From Bacteroides luti (lineage in GTDB: Bacteria; Bacteroidota; Bacteroidia; Bacteroidales; Bacteroidaceae): a DNA stretch of 64,000 bases. The DNA lies in contig NZ_FQTV01000007.1 in the NCBI RefSeq assembly GCF_900128905.1, positions 156,542 to 220,541 of the forward strand, in the 5' to 3' direction. Position numbers and translations under genes: made by a program. Of the stretch, positions 1-8,000 are shown one piece after another; position 1 is the stretch's first letter; the number at the start of each line of letters is the position of its first letter. Under the pieces are notes generated by a model that did not search any database, was not told the DNA's origin, and saw only the letters and a program-made list of their open reading frames with translations.

Positions 1-702
1 ATTTCTTAGATTGACTTTACTATATTGTGCAGTAAAACTATCAATGCTACCAAAATAATTATCATCAATAACACTAATCAGTCCATGTAGTTCCTGAATA
101 TTATTCTGTAAAGGTGTAGCTGTAAGAAGTATTTTTTTAAATGGCAGTAAGGCTTCTTTTATTATACCTGCCATTCCATTGCTATTTTTATATACGTTCC
201 GAAGTTTGTGCGCTTCATCTATAACAACCAAATCCCATTGAATACGCTTAATATGCATTATCTGTTTTTTTGCAAACTGATAAGAACAAATAATTAGCCG
301 GCCTTTTTGTTCAAATGGATTATGATAAGTATTATTCAATATGGAATTAAAATTTTTACTTTCCAAAATGATTGAAGGAATAAAAAATTTATCTTCCATT
401 TCTGCGTTCCACTGTTTTCGTAAGGTTGCAGGAGAAATAATAAGTATTCTGCGCTTTCGCTCTGCCCAATGCTGGCTTATTACAAGTCCGGCTTCAATCG
501 TTTTTCCTAACCCAACTTCATCACCTAATACAGCACCCTTGCTTAAAGGGCTACGAAAGGCAAACAAAGCAGCATCAACCTGATGTGGATTTAAATCAAC
601 ACGTGCTTCAGAAAGAACACTTGTTAGTTTGTCATCATCTGAAGCACTTTTTTTACGGGAAAGTTTCCAGGCAATATATTTTTGTTGTTGTAAGGTTAAC
701 AT
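1..702 (-). CDS. SNF2-family helicase, N-terminal part (runs off the left edge)
   Basis: The reading frame starts at the ATG at 702 (MLTLQQQKYIAWKLS) and stays open for all 234 codons to base 1, so only the first RecA-like domain is present. Visible motifs are GDEVGLGKTIEAG (Walker A), VIDEAHKLRN (DEAH box) and LLTATPLQN (motif III), the usual SNF2 signature. The protein should be a cytoplasmic ATP-dependent DNA translocase. Upstream on the minus strand, caaatata at 725-732 reads as a TATATTTG -7 box, with TTTG 18 bp further up. It follows another helicase on the same strand. SNF2 proteins of this type occur in restriction and defence clusters, but the partner genes would lie outside the window. 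Confidence 0.85.
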   Translation of the reverse strand, partial: MLTLQQQKYIAWKLSRKKSASDDDKLTSVLSEARVDLNPHQVDAALFAFRSPLSKGAVLGDEVGLGKTIEAGLVISQHWAERKRRILIISPATLRKQWNAEMEDKFFIPSIILESKNFNSILNNTYHNPFEQKGRLIICSYQFAKKQIMHIKRIQWDLVVIDEAHKLRNVYKNSNGMAGIIKEALLPFKKILLTATPLQNNIQELHGLISVIDDNYFGSIDSFTAQYSKVNLRN

Positions 703-848
703 CTCAATTATAAATTATGCTGTACAAATATAGTTAAATTATTTTTATGGCAAAATTTATAATTGAAAAGTTAAATTGTATTTTGCTATTTATCTGTCTT
801 CTCAAAATTTAGTTCCAGACTGTTGAGGTTACGAGAATAATAACAGAT

Positions 849-1235
849 CTAGTTATTGACTAAAGATAATATTTGTGATGTTTTATTGGCTTTAAATGCT
901 TTAACTTCAATTGGCGATAGTTGCTTAGACTTTACAATAACTTCCAGTTCTGGAAGGCTATATACTGAAAGAGTATTTTCTTTAAGCATGAATTGCATAT
1001 TGTTTATTAACCGTCGTTGCATATCAGGAAGTTCTAATTTTAGCTTACCAGTATTATCGTAAATGTTTATACTTACATTAGGAATTCGAATAATATAAAC
1101 CCCTACTTCAAAAGTAATGGAATATTTTGAATTATTTGAATATACTATTTCATTATTTAAAATGCAATTAGTAATGTTTGTAGTTGTTGAAAGAATAAGC
1201 ATATCGTTTACCATCATTAGTAGGGATACCTTCAA
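849..1235 (-). pseudogene. Out-of-frame continuation of the DEAD/DEAH helicase
   Basis: This 128-codon frame overlaps the last 68 bases of the helicase gene in another frame. It has no ATG at its 5' end (it would begin with TTG at 1235) and no promoter of its own. Its text contains INIYDNTGKLKLELP, which resembles the repeat-like phrase MFNKEGNLILE near the end of the helicase. I read it as the true C terminus of that protein, separated by a one-base frameshift, real or from sequencing. The alternatives are a short independent gene or programmed frameshifting, and I see no slippery heptamer that would favour the latter. Confidence 0.5.
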
Positions 1236-3705
1236 TCCTTTTCGTTATATTACTTTTATAGTATTTTACAATCGTATAGTCTTTATATTGCAAAATTCTA
1301 TAATTGTTATTTTGTTTTCCTGCTACTTTAATTGGTATGTAATTTTCTAATATTAGATTTCCTTCTTTGTTAAACATCGAATAAGTAGTATCTTTATTTA
1401 TAAACTCTATATGATCATCAATTTCATTAATGCTCGTTAATGATGAGGCCCTTAAGTAAGCATCAGAGTCTCTTGAAAATATTGCAACTAAATCAGCTGT
1501 TTCAGCAAGACTATAATAGTTGTTATCTTCATAATAATTATCTAGATTAAGTCTGTAAATAAATAAATTTTCACTATTCATACGTTGAATGTAGCTGTTA
1601 AGAACTTTTAATATTCCTTCTTCCAGAGGTATAATATTCTCAAGAGAAATAGGATTGAATACTCCTGATAACTCTCCTTTTTTTAGTACAATACATGATT
1701 TGTAAGAGGTAATTTCGCTATAATCTGATGTAATAAATTGAAGATCCTGGTTATATAGATTTAAGTGGTTAGAACTGTCGATTAGTGAGAAAAACCAATT
1801 ATTAGGGCTTAAATCTTGATATTTAATAAATGATTCATTTCGTCCATCAATATGTACAATAGAGCAAGATTTTTCAATGAATACTCTCTTACGATCTTCT
1901 GAAAAATGGGATATATCCTCTATATCTTTTTCGTTTTCTCGAAAAAGATACTTATCATTAAATATTTTATATTTACCCCATTTTTCACAAGAATCAAATT
2001 TCTGTAACTTTTCTCCAAAAAGAAAATATGGATAACTATATATTGTCTCTTGAATCATATAACAAGAAGCTTTCTTGTTAAATTTTATATTATAATAGTT
2101 TGCTAATAAGTATATTTTACCGGCACTATTAAGAAGGCCATATCTTTTATTTTGTGGTTGAAAAATAGCATATCCATTATTAAATTGAGAGATTTTGATA
2201 TAACGTGCTTCCAATATTATATTCCCTAAAATGTCTTTCAAACCTTTCAAACCATTTTGAGTGAATGGTATAGGTAGGCTTTCTTTAATAAGCTGAGCCT
2301 CTTTTTTATCCTGGATGAACTTTTTTGAACTGCGCACAATGATCATCTCTTCGTTATCCTCGGAAAGATCACTTTCTCTGTATCTGGAAGTCATTTTCTT
2401 GATATTACTATAATTTTCTTCAGGGATATCTTTACCAAGAAAGTGATAATGCCATTTACGTTTTGCTTCAGGAAGACCGAAGCGATTGTAAAGCCCTACA
2501 TTATCTAAAATAATTGTCTTTTCTTTTAAGTGGGTAGGCCGTAATCCTCTTCCAACTTGCTGGAGAAACTTTGCCAGAGATTTGGTTGGTCGGGCAAGCT
2601 GTATAAACTCAACTTCGGGGCAATCGAATCCTTCAGAAAAAATATCGACATTAACAATCACATCTATTTCTCCTGCTTTGAAAAGCTGAACATACATTGT
2701 ACGGTCTTTTGATGATGTTTTACTATCAATCTGGACAATATTTACTCCTTTGTTTTTAAAAAGTGTACAGATGTTTTCGCAGTGTTTGCGATTTATAGCG
2801 TAAATAATTCCTTTTTTACCTTTTGCATGTTGAGTATAAGCTTCCCATAATTTAGCTCGTATTTTGTCTTTGTCAAGATGCTTTTCAAGCTCCTTGTCTG
2901 CATAATCGCCTCCAATAAAATGGTCAATAGATTCAATTTCTTGTTGAATGGTGCTATCTGGACGAATCGAAATATAATCATATAAAGATAGATGTCCTTT
3001 TTCTATAAAATCAGAAATAGATGGAGAGATTATTATATCGTCGAATAATTCGGTGAAGCTTTGTTTATTAAGACGACAAGGGGTAGCTGTAAGGCCTAAT
3101 TTGCGGGCATTAGGATAGAGTCTCCATAGTTTTTTGTATCCGGCAGCAACTGAATGGTGAGCTTCATCAATTATTATAAAGTCGAAATTAGTATTATTTA
3201 ATCGACCCTGAGTTTTTTCAGACATGAATGTCTGGATAGATGCGACTTGAACAGAACGATTTAAATGTTGTTCAGTACTTCCTTGAATGATACCATGCGT
3301 TATACAATATTTATGATTTAAAGTTTCGCTAATTTGATTTATTAGTTCTACTCGATGTGCTATCACTAAAATTTTTAGTGATATATTCAAAGAAAGAAGA
3401 TCTTTAATTATGGAAGTGAAAAGGACTGTTTTTCCTGTACCAGTTGGCATTTGGAACATTATATTGTTAATCTCTGTCCATTTTTTATAGATGTTTTTCT
3501 TAGCGTTTATTTGATAGTCGCGTAAGTTTTCATTGTTTTGAAATAAGTTATTAAAGTCAATAGAGAGAATACTCTCACATGAAATAGGTTTAATGATTTT
3601 ATCTTTTATTATTTTTTTATTATTAGCTCCTGATGAAGTTTTGGATTTCTTTTCTTCCATAGGAAGTAATCCAAGACTCCTTAAAAAATCTGCATCTTCA
3701 CTCAT
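1168..3705 (-). CDS. DEAD/DEAH-box helicase with a WG-like repeat C-terminal region
   Basis: The 845-residue product is an SF2 ATPase. Walker A MPTGTGKT lies at residues 86-93, DEAH at 180-183, TATP at 206-209 and the motif VI arginine finger QQVGRGLRP at 382-390. Residues from about 490 on have no recognisable nuclease domain and instead show loosely repeated beta-strand phrases such as RYGLLNSAGKIYLL and GVFNPISLENI, like WG repeats. ATG 3705 lies about 12 bp after a predicted transcription start, because caaatgta at 3724-3731 is a -7 box on the minus strand. The gene ends at 1168 in a frame that the next ORF appears to continue. The substrate is unknown; a DNA repair or defence helicase is plausible. 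Confidence 0.8.
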   Translation of the reverse strand: MSEDADFLRSLGLLPMEEKKSKTSSGANNKKIIKDKIIKPISCESILSIDFNNLFQNNENLRDYQINAKKNIYKKWTEINNIMFQMPTGTGKTVLFTSIIKDLLSLNISLKILVIAHRVELINQISETLNHKYCITHGIIQGSTEQHLNRSVQVASIQTFMSEKTQGRLNNTNFDFIIIDEAHHSVAAGYKKLWRLYPNARKLGLTATPCRLNKQSFTELFDDIIISPSISDFIEKGHLSLYDYISIRPDSTIQQEIESIDHFIGGDYADKELEKHLDKDKIRAKLWEAYTQHAKGKKGIIYAINRKHCENICTLFKNKGVNIVQIDSKTSSKDRTMYVQLFKAGEIDVIVNVDIFSEGFDCPEVEFIQLARPTKSLAKFLQQVGRGLRPTHLKEKTIILDNVGLYNRFGLPEAKRKWHYHFLGKDIPEENYSNIKKMTSRYRESDLSEDNEEMIIVRSSKKFIQDKKEAQLIKESLPIPFTQNGLKGLKDILGNIILEARYIKISQFNNGYAIFQPQNKRYGLLNSAGKIYLLANYYNIKFNKKASCYMIQETIYSYPYFLFGEKLQKFDSCEKWGKYKIFNDKYLFRENEKDIEDISHFSEDRKRVFIEKSCSIVHIDGRNESFIKYQDLSPNNWFFSLIDSSNHLNLYNQDLQFITSDYSEITSYKSCIVLKKGELSGVFNPISLENIIPLEEGILKVLNSYIQRMNSENLFIYRLNLDNYYEDNNYYSLAETADLVAIFSRDSDAYLRASSLTSINEIDDHIEFINKDTTYSMFNKEGNLILENYIPIKVAGKQNNNYRILQYKDYTIVKYYKSNITKRIEGIPTNDGKRYAYSFNNYKHY

Positions 3706-3788
3706 GTTTTATTTAAATTAATACAAATGTACTTGAATTCTAACTTTGAATATTATTTAAAGTAAAATTTATTAATTATCTCTGGTTT

Positions 3789-4184
3789 TTACTTATCACT
3801 CTTCTCAAACCCAGCTGCACTAATCCTCTTTTTCATCTTGGTAGAAGCACGGAAATTTACACTCTTCACCTCAATACTCTCGGCTCGATGAGGTTCTTCG
3901 GGATCAAAATCTTCACGGAACTGTGCAGAAAGTTGGAAAGCCCCATAATCGTTTAAGGCAACGGTGTAACCATTCTTTAATGCTTTCTCTATTGCACTGA
4001 ATGTTTTAGTTATTGCTAGCTCCATTTCTGTACGTAGTACTGGGTCGTTTCCTGCAATGTATTCGGCTAATGCTTTTGTGTTTAGCTTTTCTCTGCTTTT
4101 TATTATAGGATGAACACCGCCTTTTTTCTTTGTGTCTTTACTTAAATTATCGTTTATCTCCTTGAATTTATATGGTATGCCCAT
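3789..4184 (-). CDS. HU-like DNA-binding protein (Bacteroidetes HU-HIG type)
   Basis: The 131-residue basic protein resembles the long HU/IHF variants common in Bacteroidetes. It has an N-terminal extension (MGIPYKFKEINDNLS...), an HU-like helical part around LNTKALAEYIAGNDPVL, and the strand YTVALNDYGAFQLSAQ followed by a basic arm and the tail SVNFRASTKMKKRIS. It should bind DNA with little sequence specificity and bend it. It lies downstream of the VirE_N/VapE gene on the same strand across a 349 bp palindrome-rich spacer, and paralogues of this pair often occur together in Bacteroides. No regulatory partner is visible. Confidence 0.8.
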   Translation of the reverse strand: MGIPYKFKEINDNLSKDTKKKGGVHPIIKSREKLNTKALAEYIAGNDPVLRTEMELAITKTFSAIEKALKNGYTVALNDYGAFQLSAQFREDFDPEEPHRAESIEVKSVNFRASTKMKKRISAAGFEKSDK

Positions 4185-4239
4185 GGTAATTAATGTTTTA
4201 TTGGTTTATGGTTTCTACAAACATGTACAAGATTGAATA

Positions 4240-4257
4240 CGAACATGTACATGTTCG
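4240..4257. promoter_or_regulatory. 18 bp perfect palindrome, candidate operator
   Basis: CGAACATGTACATGTTCG equals its own reverse complement over all 18 bases. It lies 56 bp upstream of the HU-like start, and related TACATG words lie on both sides (4221-4230 and about 4268-4275). A dimeric repressor site controlling the HU-like gene is the simplest reading. No -7 box was clearly identified beside it. Confidence 0.4.
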
Positions 4258-4392
4258 ATAGTCGATTGTGTACATGATCGATATGATGTCTCGTTTTGTT
4301 TTTGCTAATTCATATAGTCATATTTGCTAATATGCCTATATGTTTGAATTATAATGTCTTATGTGACTTTGGGCTTCCTTTATTGATTGAAT

Positions 4393-4533
4393 AGTGGTGT
4401 ACATGGTGTACTTAAAAAGACTATTTTTGCTTTCTGGAAATTAAATTTTGAAAATTCCGCAATTTGCAGAATTTTCAAAAAAATATTTTGCAGAACGAAA
4501 AAAGAACGATTTATGTACACCATGTACACCACT
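4393..4533. repeat. 19-base inverted repeat enclosing a nested hairpin
   Basis: AGTGGTGTACATGGTGTAC at 4393-4411 is exactly repeated in inverse orientation at 4515-4533, with 103 bases between. Inside are 12-base arms 4446-4457 and 4469-4480 (TTTTGAAAATTC and its complement), whose 11-base loop contains a further gcaa/ttgc pairing. Each 19-base arm is itself partly symmetric (GTACACCATGTACAC). It begins right after the stop codon of the VapE-like gene, so it may act as that gene's transcript end or as a protein-binding site. Confidence 0.65.
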
Positions 4534-6606
4534 TTATCTGAGTACTACTTCATATTGGGTTATTCCTCTAGATTTTCTGAAGCTGTAATTCAGGGACTTA
4601 AGATTTCTGCCTAGTTTCCATATCATCTTCTTACTAATAGCAATCCCCGTTTTACTCTTAATATATTCCGCCAATTTTGCAGCAGAAAGGAATATACCTT
4701 CCTCTTCACCTTCCGGTTTGCGGTAGTACTCATAGAAAAGTTCCATATCCGCGTCCGTTTCCATGTATTGCTGGTTGTGCTGTTCCACAATGCTATTTTC
4801 TTCTGAATTGAAGTAGTAACGGAATCCATTCAGAATCATGTTCCATGCTTGAGCATAGAGTTGCTTGTAGTCTATGGTGAAATCGAAATTGATAGGACCG
4901 GTTACTTCATGGCATAGGTTACGACGGCTACCTGTATAATCTCTCAGAATATCCATGTGATTGGTTGTGCCGAAGAAGGAGGCATGACGCGTGAAATTTC
5001 GCGGCGGACGATCGGGCGAGGTGCGTATATTGATGTTGAACGTGGTGAACAACTCTTTTACCGTTTCCTGATCGTAGCGCTGAATGGTGTCCAGCTCGTC
5101 GATATTCAGAATGGCACTGGTGCTTAGTTTCATGCGGGTGGCGTTGGCATTGTTGGAAAATACGTTGGCATCGAAATGACTTTTTCGCCACTCGGGAGGC
5201 AACAGACGTTCCGGCCAGGTGGATTTTCCCATACCGTGTTTGCCGCCAATCAATACCAGAATCTGGTGGTTAATTACTCGGTCGTTTATCAATGAAGCAA
5301 CTAATGCAACGAACCATTTGCGGAAGCACCATTCAAAATATTCAGGATCTTTGGTTGGTACGGTGGCTGCCACATCGGCAATATAGTCATGCCCGTCCCA
5401 TTCGGTGAAAGGTACAAAGATAAAATCCTTGAAAGGGTGGTAGGAGGGGGTAAACTCGGAATCTACCATTGCCTTTACATCATTCAGGGTACAGTTTATT
5501 CCTTCTTTGTGTGCCCGGATATAAATGGTGTTGAGGTGATGGTCGCGAAGTTCGGTCCACTCATGACTGGTATGATCGGCATAACGAAATTCAATGCCTT
5601 GCAGTATTACATTGCGGCGCAGCATGAAGTTGCGTTTTATAAACTCTTCGAGCAGGTGTGTCTCCTTCTCCACTTTTGTCAGTCCGCTGTCAGTACCAAA
5701 CGCATTTTCGTACTCTTTGTACTTAATTCGGATGGTGCGGCGGAGGTCATCGGCAGTAAAATGGTTGGTAATACAGCGTGGAAGTGCCAGTTTGGCTGTT
5801 TCTGCTTCAGGAATTCCTGCCAGGCAGCAAAAGTATGCCAAACCGTACACAAATTGTGACCGGTTTTCTTCCAGGAAAGATTCCTTGTTGAGTGTATTAG
5901 AATAAGCGCGGTCGAATGCTCTTTTTATTTCAAGATCCCGTGCTTCGCCAATTGGCAGATGTGCAAATGAAATGGGGTCTCCCTCCATGTTGCGAAGTAA
6001 CTTTTCCGGTTTCTTTTCGTAATCCTTTTTGGTGGCTACCAGAAACACTTCTGCTTCAGGGTTAAAGAATAATTTTGGATCGTAGGTGGCGGTGGTTAGT
6101 TGTGCCAGTGAGTGTGTACTTTTCTTGAAATCAGCGTATAAGCATGATTCGTAATAGATGCTGACGGTTGCAAATGCCTGCTCGTGAAACTTCGCAATCT
6201 CTTCATTTGTCTGAGGTTGTGAATTATCCGGACGAGATACAGGTGTAAGAATGATAACTTCTGTTCCCTCTGTATTTATGAAAGAGGCGAGGGTGTTGGG
6301 TTCTTTAGCTGCATTATCCCGAAGGGTTTCGGCTTGTTCCGGTTCCAGTTTTGTGCTGCAAAGCTGAACAATTCCGTTGTACTGCTCCATATTGGTTTTA
6401 GTACGTCCGCCATTGAAAGTGGCGCCAAATGTGAAAGAGGGGAGTTGTTCCCATGCTTTGGTTGCGTCTGCGTTGTTGTTTCGGATATCGTCGACGAGGC
6501 TTGCATATTTTAAACTGCTGAAAGAGTTGATTACTTCTGCCATCGGACTGTTTTCAAGAAATGTAGGGCGGCCTTTATTTCCACCTTTGTAGTGTGAAAC
6601 ATTCAT
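4534..6606 (-). CDS. VirE_N (BT4734-like) and VapE-type P-loop protein
   Basis: The 690-residue protein has an N-terminal region of about 200 residues like the BT4734/VirE_N domain, which is related to primase folds. It is followed by a helical linker and a VapE-like ATPase domain with Walker A GGKHGMGKSTWP near residue 455, then ILNIDELDTI as the likely Walker B. In phages and genomic islands VapE-type ATPases usually act with primases in replication initiation. In Bacteroides such genes are frequent chromosomal singletons next to HU-like genes, as here. I see no integrase, attachment site or phage gene nearby, so a domesticated island remnant is likely. The role is inferred from family only. 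Confidence 0.8.
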   Translation of the reverse strand: MNVSHYKGGNKGRPTFLENSPMAEVINSFSSLKYASLVDDIRNNNADATKAWEQLPSFTFGATFNGGRTKTNMEQYNGIVQLCSTKLEPEQAETLRDNAAKEPNTLASFINTEGTEVIILTPVSRPDNSQPQTNEEIAKFHEQAFATVSIYYESCLYADFKKSTHSLAQLTTATYDPKLFFNPEAEVFLVATKKDYEKKPEKLLRNMEGDPISFAHLPIGEARDLEIKRAFDRAYSNTLNKESFLEENRSQFVYGLAYFCCLAGIPEAETAKLALPRCITNHFTADDLRRTIRIKYKEYENAFGTDSGLTKVEKETHLLEEFIKRNFMLRRNVILQGIEFRYADHTSHEWTELRDHHLNTIYIRAHKEGINCTLNDVKAMVDSEFTPSYHPFKDFIFVPFTEWDGHDYIADVAATVPTKDPEYFEWCFRKWFVALVASLINDRVINHQILVLIGGKHGMGKSTWPERLLPPEWRKSHFDANVFSNNANATRMKLSTSAILNIDELDTIQRYDQETVKELFTTFNINIRTSPDRPPRNFTRHASFFGTTNHMDILRDYTGSRRNLCHEVTGPINFDFTIDYKQLYAQAWNMILNGFRYYFNSEENSIVEQHNQQYMETDADMELFYEYYRKPEGEEEGIFLSAAKLAEYIKSKTGIAISKKMIWKLGRNLKSLNYSFRKSRGITQYEVVLR

Positions 6607-6727
6607 AGAGATTTGGTTTAAAATTTATATATATAGAATCTATTCTATTACAAAAGTCGTGCCAAAAGTCTATAATTTTCAAATTATATATTTAAACAGG
6701 TTGCGGATGGTTGAAATAGCGTGAAAA

Positions 6728-6780
6728 TAAAAATCTTTCGATAAACAGTTGTTGTGAAACAACGCTTACCGAAAGATTTG
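6728..6780 (-). terminator. Terminator of the DUF6132/DUF2892 pair
   Basis: Arms 6731-6740 (aaatctttcg) and 6770-6779 enclose an inner gttgtt/aacaac pairing. On the minus strand the hairpin is followed by a T-rich run, just beyond the end of the gene at 6810. Confidence 0.75.
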
Positions 6781-6809
6781 CCTGATTTGGTTAGGTATAG
6801 TAAGTTCTT

Positions 6810-7055
6810 TTATTTTTTACCAGGTTTGTATTCTTCTATTTCGCCTTTAAAGACTTGATTCTGACTGTCTGTTCCGGAAGATGCGCATCCACCTGCTCCA
6901 CAACACGATAGGTTGAAGACTGCTTGTAGTAAAAATAATCCGGCCAGGAAAAAGAAACCGTAGTCTTTTGATACGATGGCGTATATGCTAAGTGCGATAC
7001 TGAGTATTAGACGGATGATACGACCGGAATCCCAATTCTTTAATAGATTATTCAT
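6810..7055 (-). CDS. Small membrane protein, YgaP-like transmembrane (DUF2892-type)
   Basis: I start at ATG 7055 (MNNLLKNWDSGRIIRL), giving 81 residues, because gaggag lies just upstream and the start overlaps the previous gene's stop. Two hydrophobic stretches (IIRLILSIALSIYAIV and FFFLAGLFLLQAVF) are followed by CCGAGGCASSG, a cysteine-rich turn that could hold a metal or a persulfide. The N-terminal pattern matches the YgaP-like transmembrane family, often fused to rhodanese domains elsewhere; no rhodanese is present here. Coupled translation with DUF6132 suggests a shared job, perhaps in sulfur or redox handling. That role is inference. Confidence 0.7.
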   Translation of the reverse strand: MNNLLKNWDSGRIIRLILSIALSIYAIVSKDYGFFFLAGLFLLQAVFNLSCCGAGGCASSGTDSQNQVFKGEIEEYKPGKK

Positions 7056-7257
7056 TGCTTTTCTCCTCTCTTTTAAAGATGCTGAACAATAATCCTCCCA
7101 TAACTGCACCCCACAATGAACTTAATAAGGGTGAGGAGGTGATAGGACAACTACCACTTGAACAGCCAATGAATAGCCAATACAGATAGCCTCCCAATGC
7201 TCCGATTACCACTCCCAGTAATACGAGCCAATATTGTGTGAATACTTTTTTTATCAT
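7048..7257 (-). CDS. DUF6132 family small membrane protein
   Basis: The 69-residue protein has two membrane helices (YWLVLLGVVIGALGGYLYW and SSLWGAVMGGLLFSIF) joined by CSSGSCPITSSPLLSS, the hallmark of the DUF6132 family. The CxxxxC pair in that loop resembles the cysteines in the neighbouring gene. It is the first gene of a two-gene unit and overlaps the second by 8 bp. Its promoter at 7325-7355 is flanked by two copies of a near-perfect palindrome, so it is probably regulated by a dimeric repressor. Function unknown. Confidence 0.75.
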   Translation of the reverse strand: MIKKVFTQYWLVLLGVVIGALGGYLYWLFIGCSSGSCPITSSPLLSSLWGAVMGGLLFSIFKREEKSNE

Positions 7258-7288
7258 TGTAAGCTGTATTAAGTTCTTTTGATTTTAA

Positions 7289-7368
7289 ATTTCCTATGGA
7301 AATATATTCCTTAGGTGTTCGGTGCAAAGATATATATATTTTCTTATAAAACAAATTTCCTATGGAAA
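7289..7368 (-). promoter_or_regulatory. Promoter with two copies of the palindrome TTTCCTATGGAAA
   Basis: On the minus strand, TTTG (complement of 7352-7355) and TATCTTTG (complement of 7325-7332) form a good -33/-7 pair spaced 19 bp apart. The sequence ATTTCCTATGGAAA occurs at 7289-7302 and 7355-7368, exactly 66 bp apart. One copy overlaps the -33 element and the other lies just downstream of the expected start site, which is a classic layout for repression. The regulator is not identifiable from this window. Confidence 0.65.
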
Positions 7369-7453
7369 ACAATAACGAAAAGAGTTAAATTGAATAAAAA
7401 ATATAATCAGGTGGTATATATTATTAATGTGGGGAATATTGTTTGAGGGGTAT

Positions 7454-7485
7454 GGGCAAAAAAAATGGTTGTCATCACGACAACC
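7454..7485 (-). terminator. Terminator of the crcB-DUF190 unit
   Basis: GGTTGTC and GACAACC (7467-7473 and 7479-7485) form a seven-base-pair hairpin with a five-base loop. On the minus strand it is followed by a run of eight T. It lies about 145 bp beyond the end of the DUF190 gene. Confidence 0.65.
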
Positions 7486-7629
7486 AATCTTTGTTAACCT
7501 TAAATCTAATACTATGAAAAACACATTACAAATGTACGACTTATAATTTAATTTGCAAACAAATGAAATAAAATTGGATGCTTTACAACATATTTTAATA
7601 AATATTTGGTTTGGTTAAGTATGTTGTCG

Positions 7630-7998
7630 TTATTTTTTCAATTTATTCTTTCCATTACCCTCTTTATTTAAAATTATAGTGGTGTTTTCTGTTGTAATAA
7701 GACAGCCGGTGGGCAGGTAATCAAACCAGGGAAGTATTTTTTCGATAAAAGCATCAATCTTTTGAGATTCGTCTATAATTTCCACTACGACAGGTAGTTT
7801 CTCTGTGATTTCCCAGAATTTAACCGAACGGATAATACTGCTTGATCCGTATCCCATAACTCCCTTTGTAACTGTTGCTCCGGCAAGTCCGTAGCGTTTT
7901 GCTGCGAAAACAATTGTTTCGTAAAGAAGTGAATGCTTAAATTTATCTGTGTTGCTGGTAAATATCCGCAATAACTTTGCTTCCCCTTTTATTTCCAT
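7630..7998 (-). CDS. DUF190 domain protein
   Basis: The product of 122 residues begins at ATG 7998 (MEIKGEAKLLRIFTS); a frame extension to 8004 would need a TTG. DUF190 proteins are small PII/CutA-like trimeric proteins often encoded beside crcB, as here. The text shows LLYETIVFAAKRYGLAGATVTKGVMGYG, the usual conserved block, and later LPVVVEIIDESQKIDAFIEKI. The start lies two bases after the crcB stop, so the two are surely co-transcribed. A modulating role for the fluoride channel is suggested by this pairing but is not proven. Confidence 0.85.
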   Translation of the reverse strand: MEIKGEAKLLRIFTSNTDKFKHSLLYETIVFAAKRYGLAGATVTKGVMGYGSSSIIRSVKFWEITEKLPVVVEIIDESQKIDAFIEKILPWFDYLPTGCLITTENTTIILNKEGNGKNKLKK

Positions 7999-8000
7999 AT

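Larger units (their letters stand above)
4185..4533. other. Palindrome-rich spacer between the HU-like and VapE-like genes
   Basis: No gene of its own is supported here. The spacer has three layers of symmetry: an 18 bp perfect palindrome at 4240-4257 (CGAACATGTACATGTTCG), a perfect 19-base inverted repeat at 4393-4411 and 4515-4533, and a long AT-rich hairpin at 4446-4480 between those arms. The words GTACATG/CATGTAC occur at least five times. The right arm abuts the stop codon of the VapE-like gene. Confidence 0.7.

Noticed and set aside
5389..5859. 156-codon plus-strand ORF
   Set aside because: It lies wholly opposite the VapE-like gene, whose domains and motifs are clear; its product has no recognisable feature.
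4185..6606. Prophage or integrative element
   Set aside because: VapE-type ATPases occur in islands, but no integrase, relaxase, capsid gene, attachment site or repeat pair bounding the region was found.
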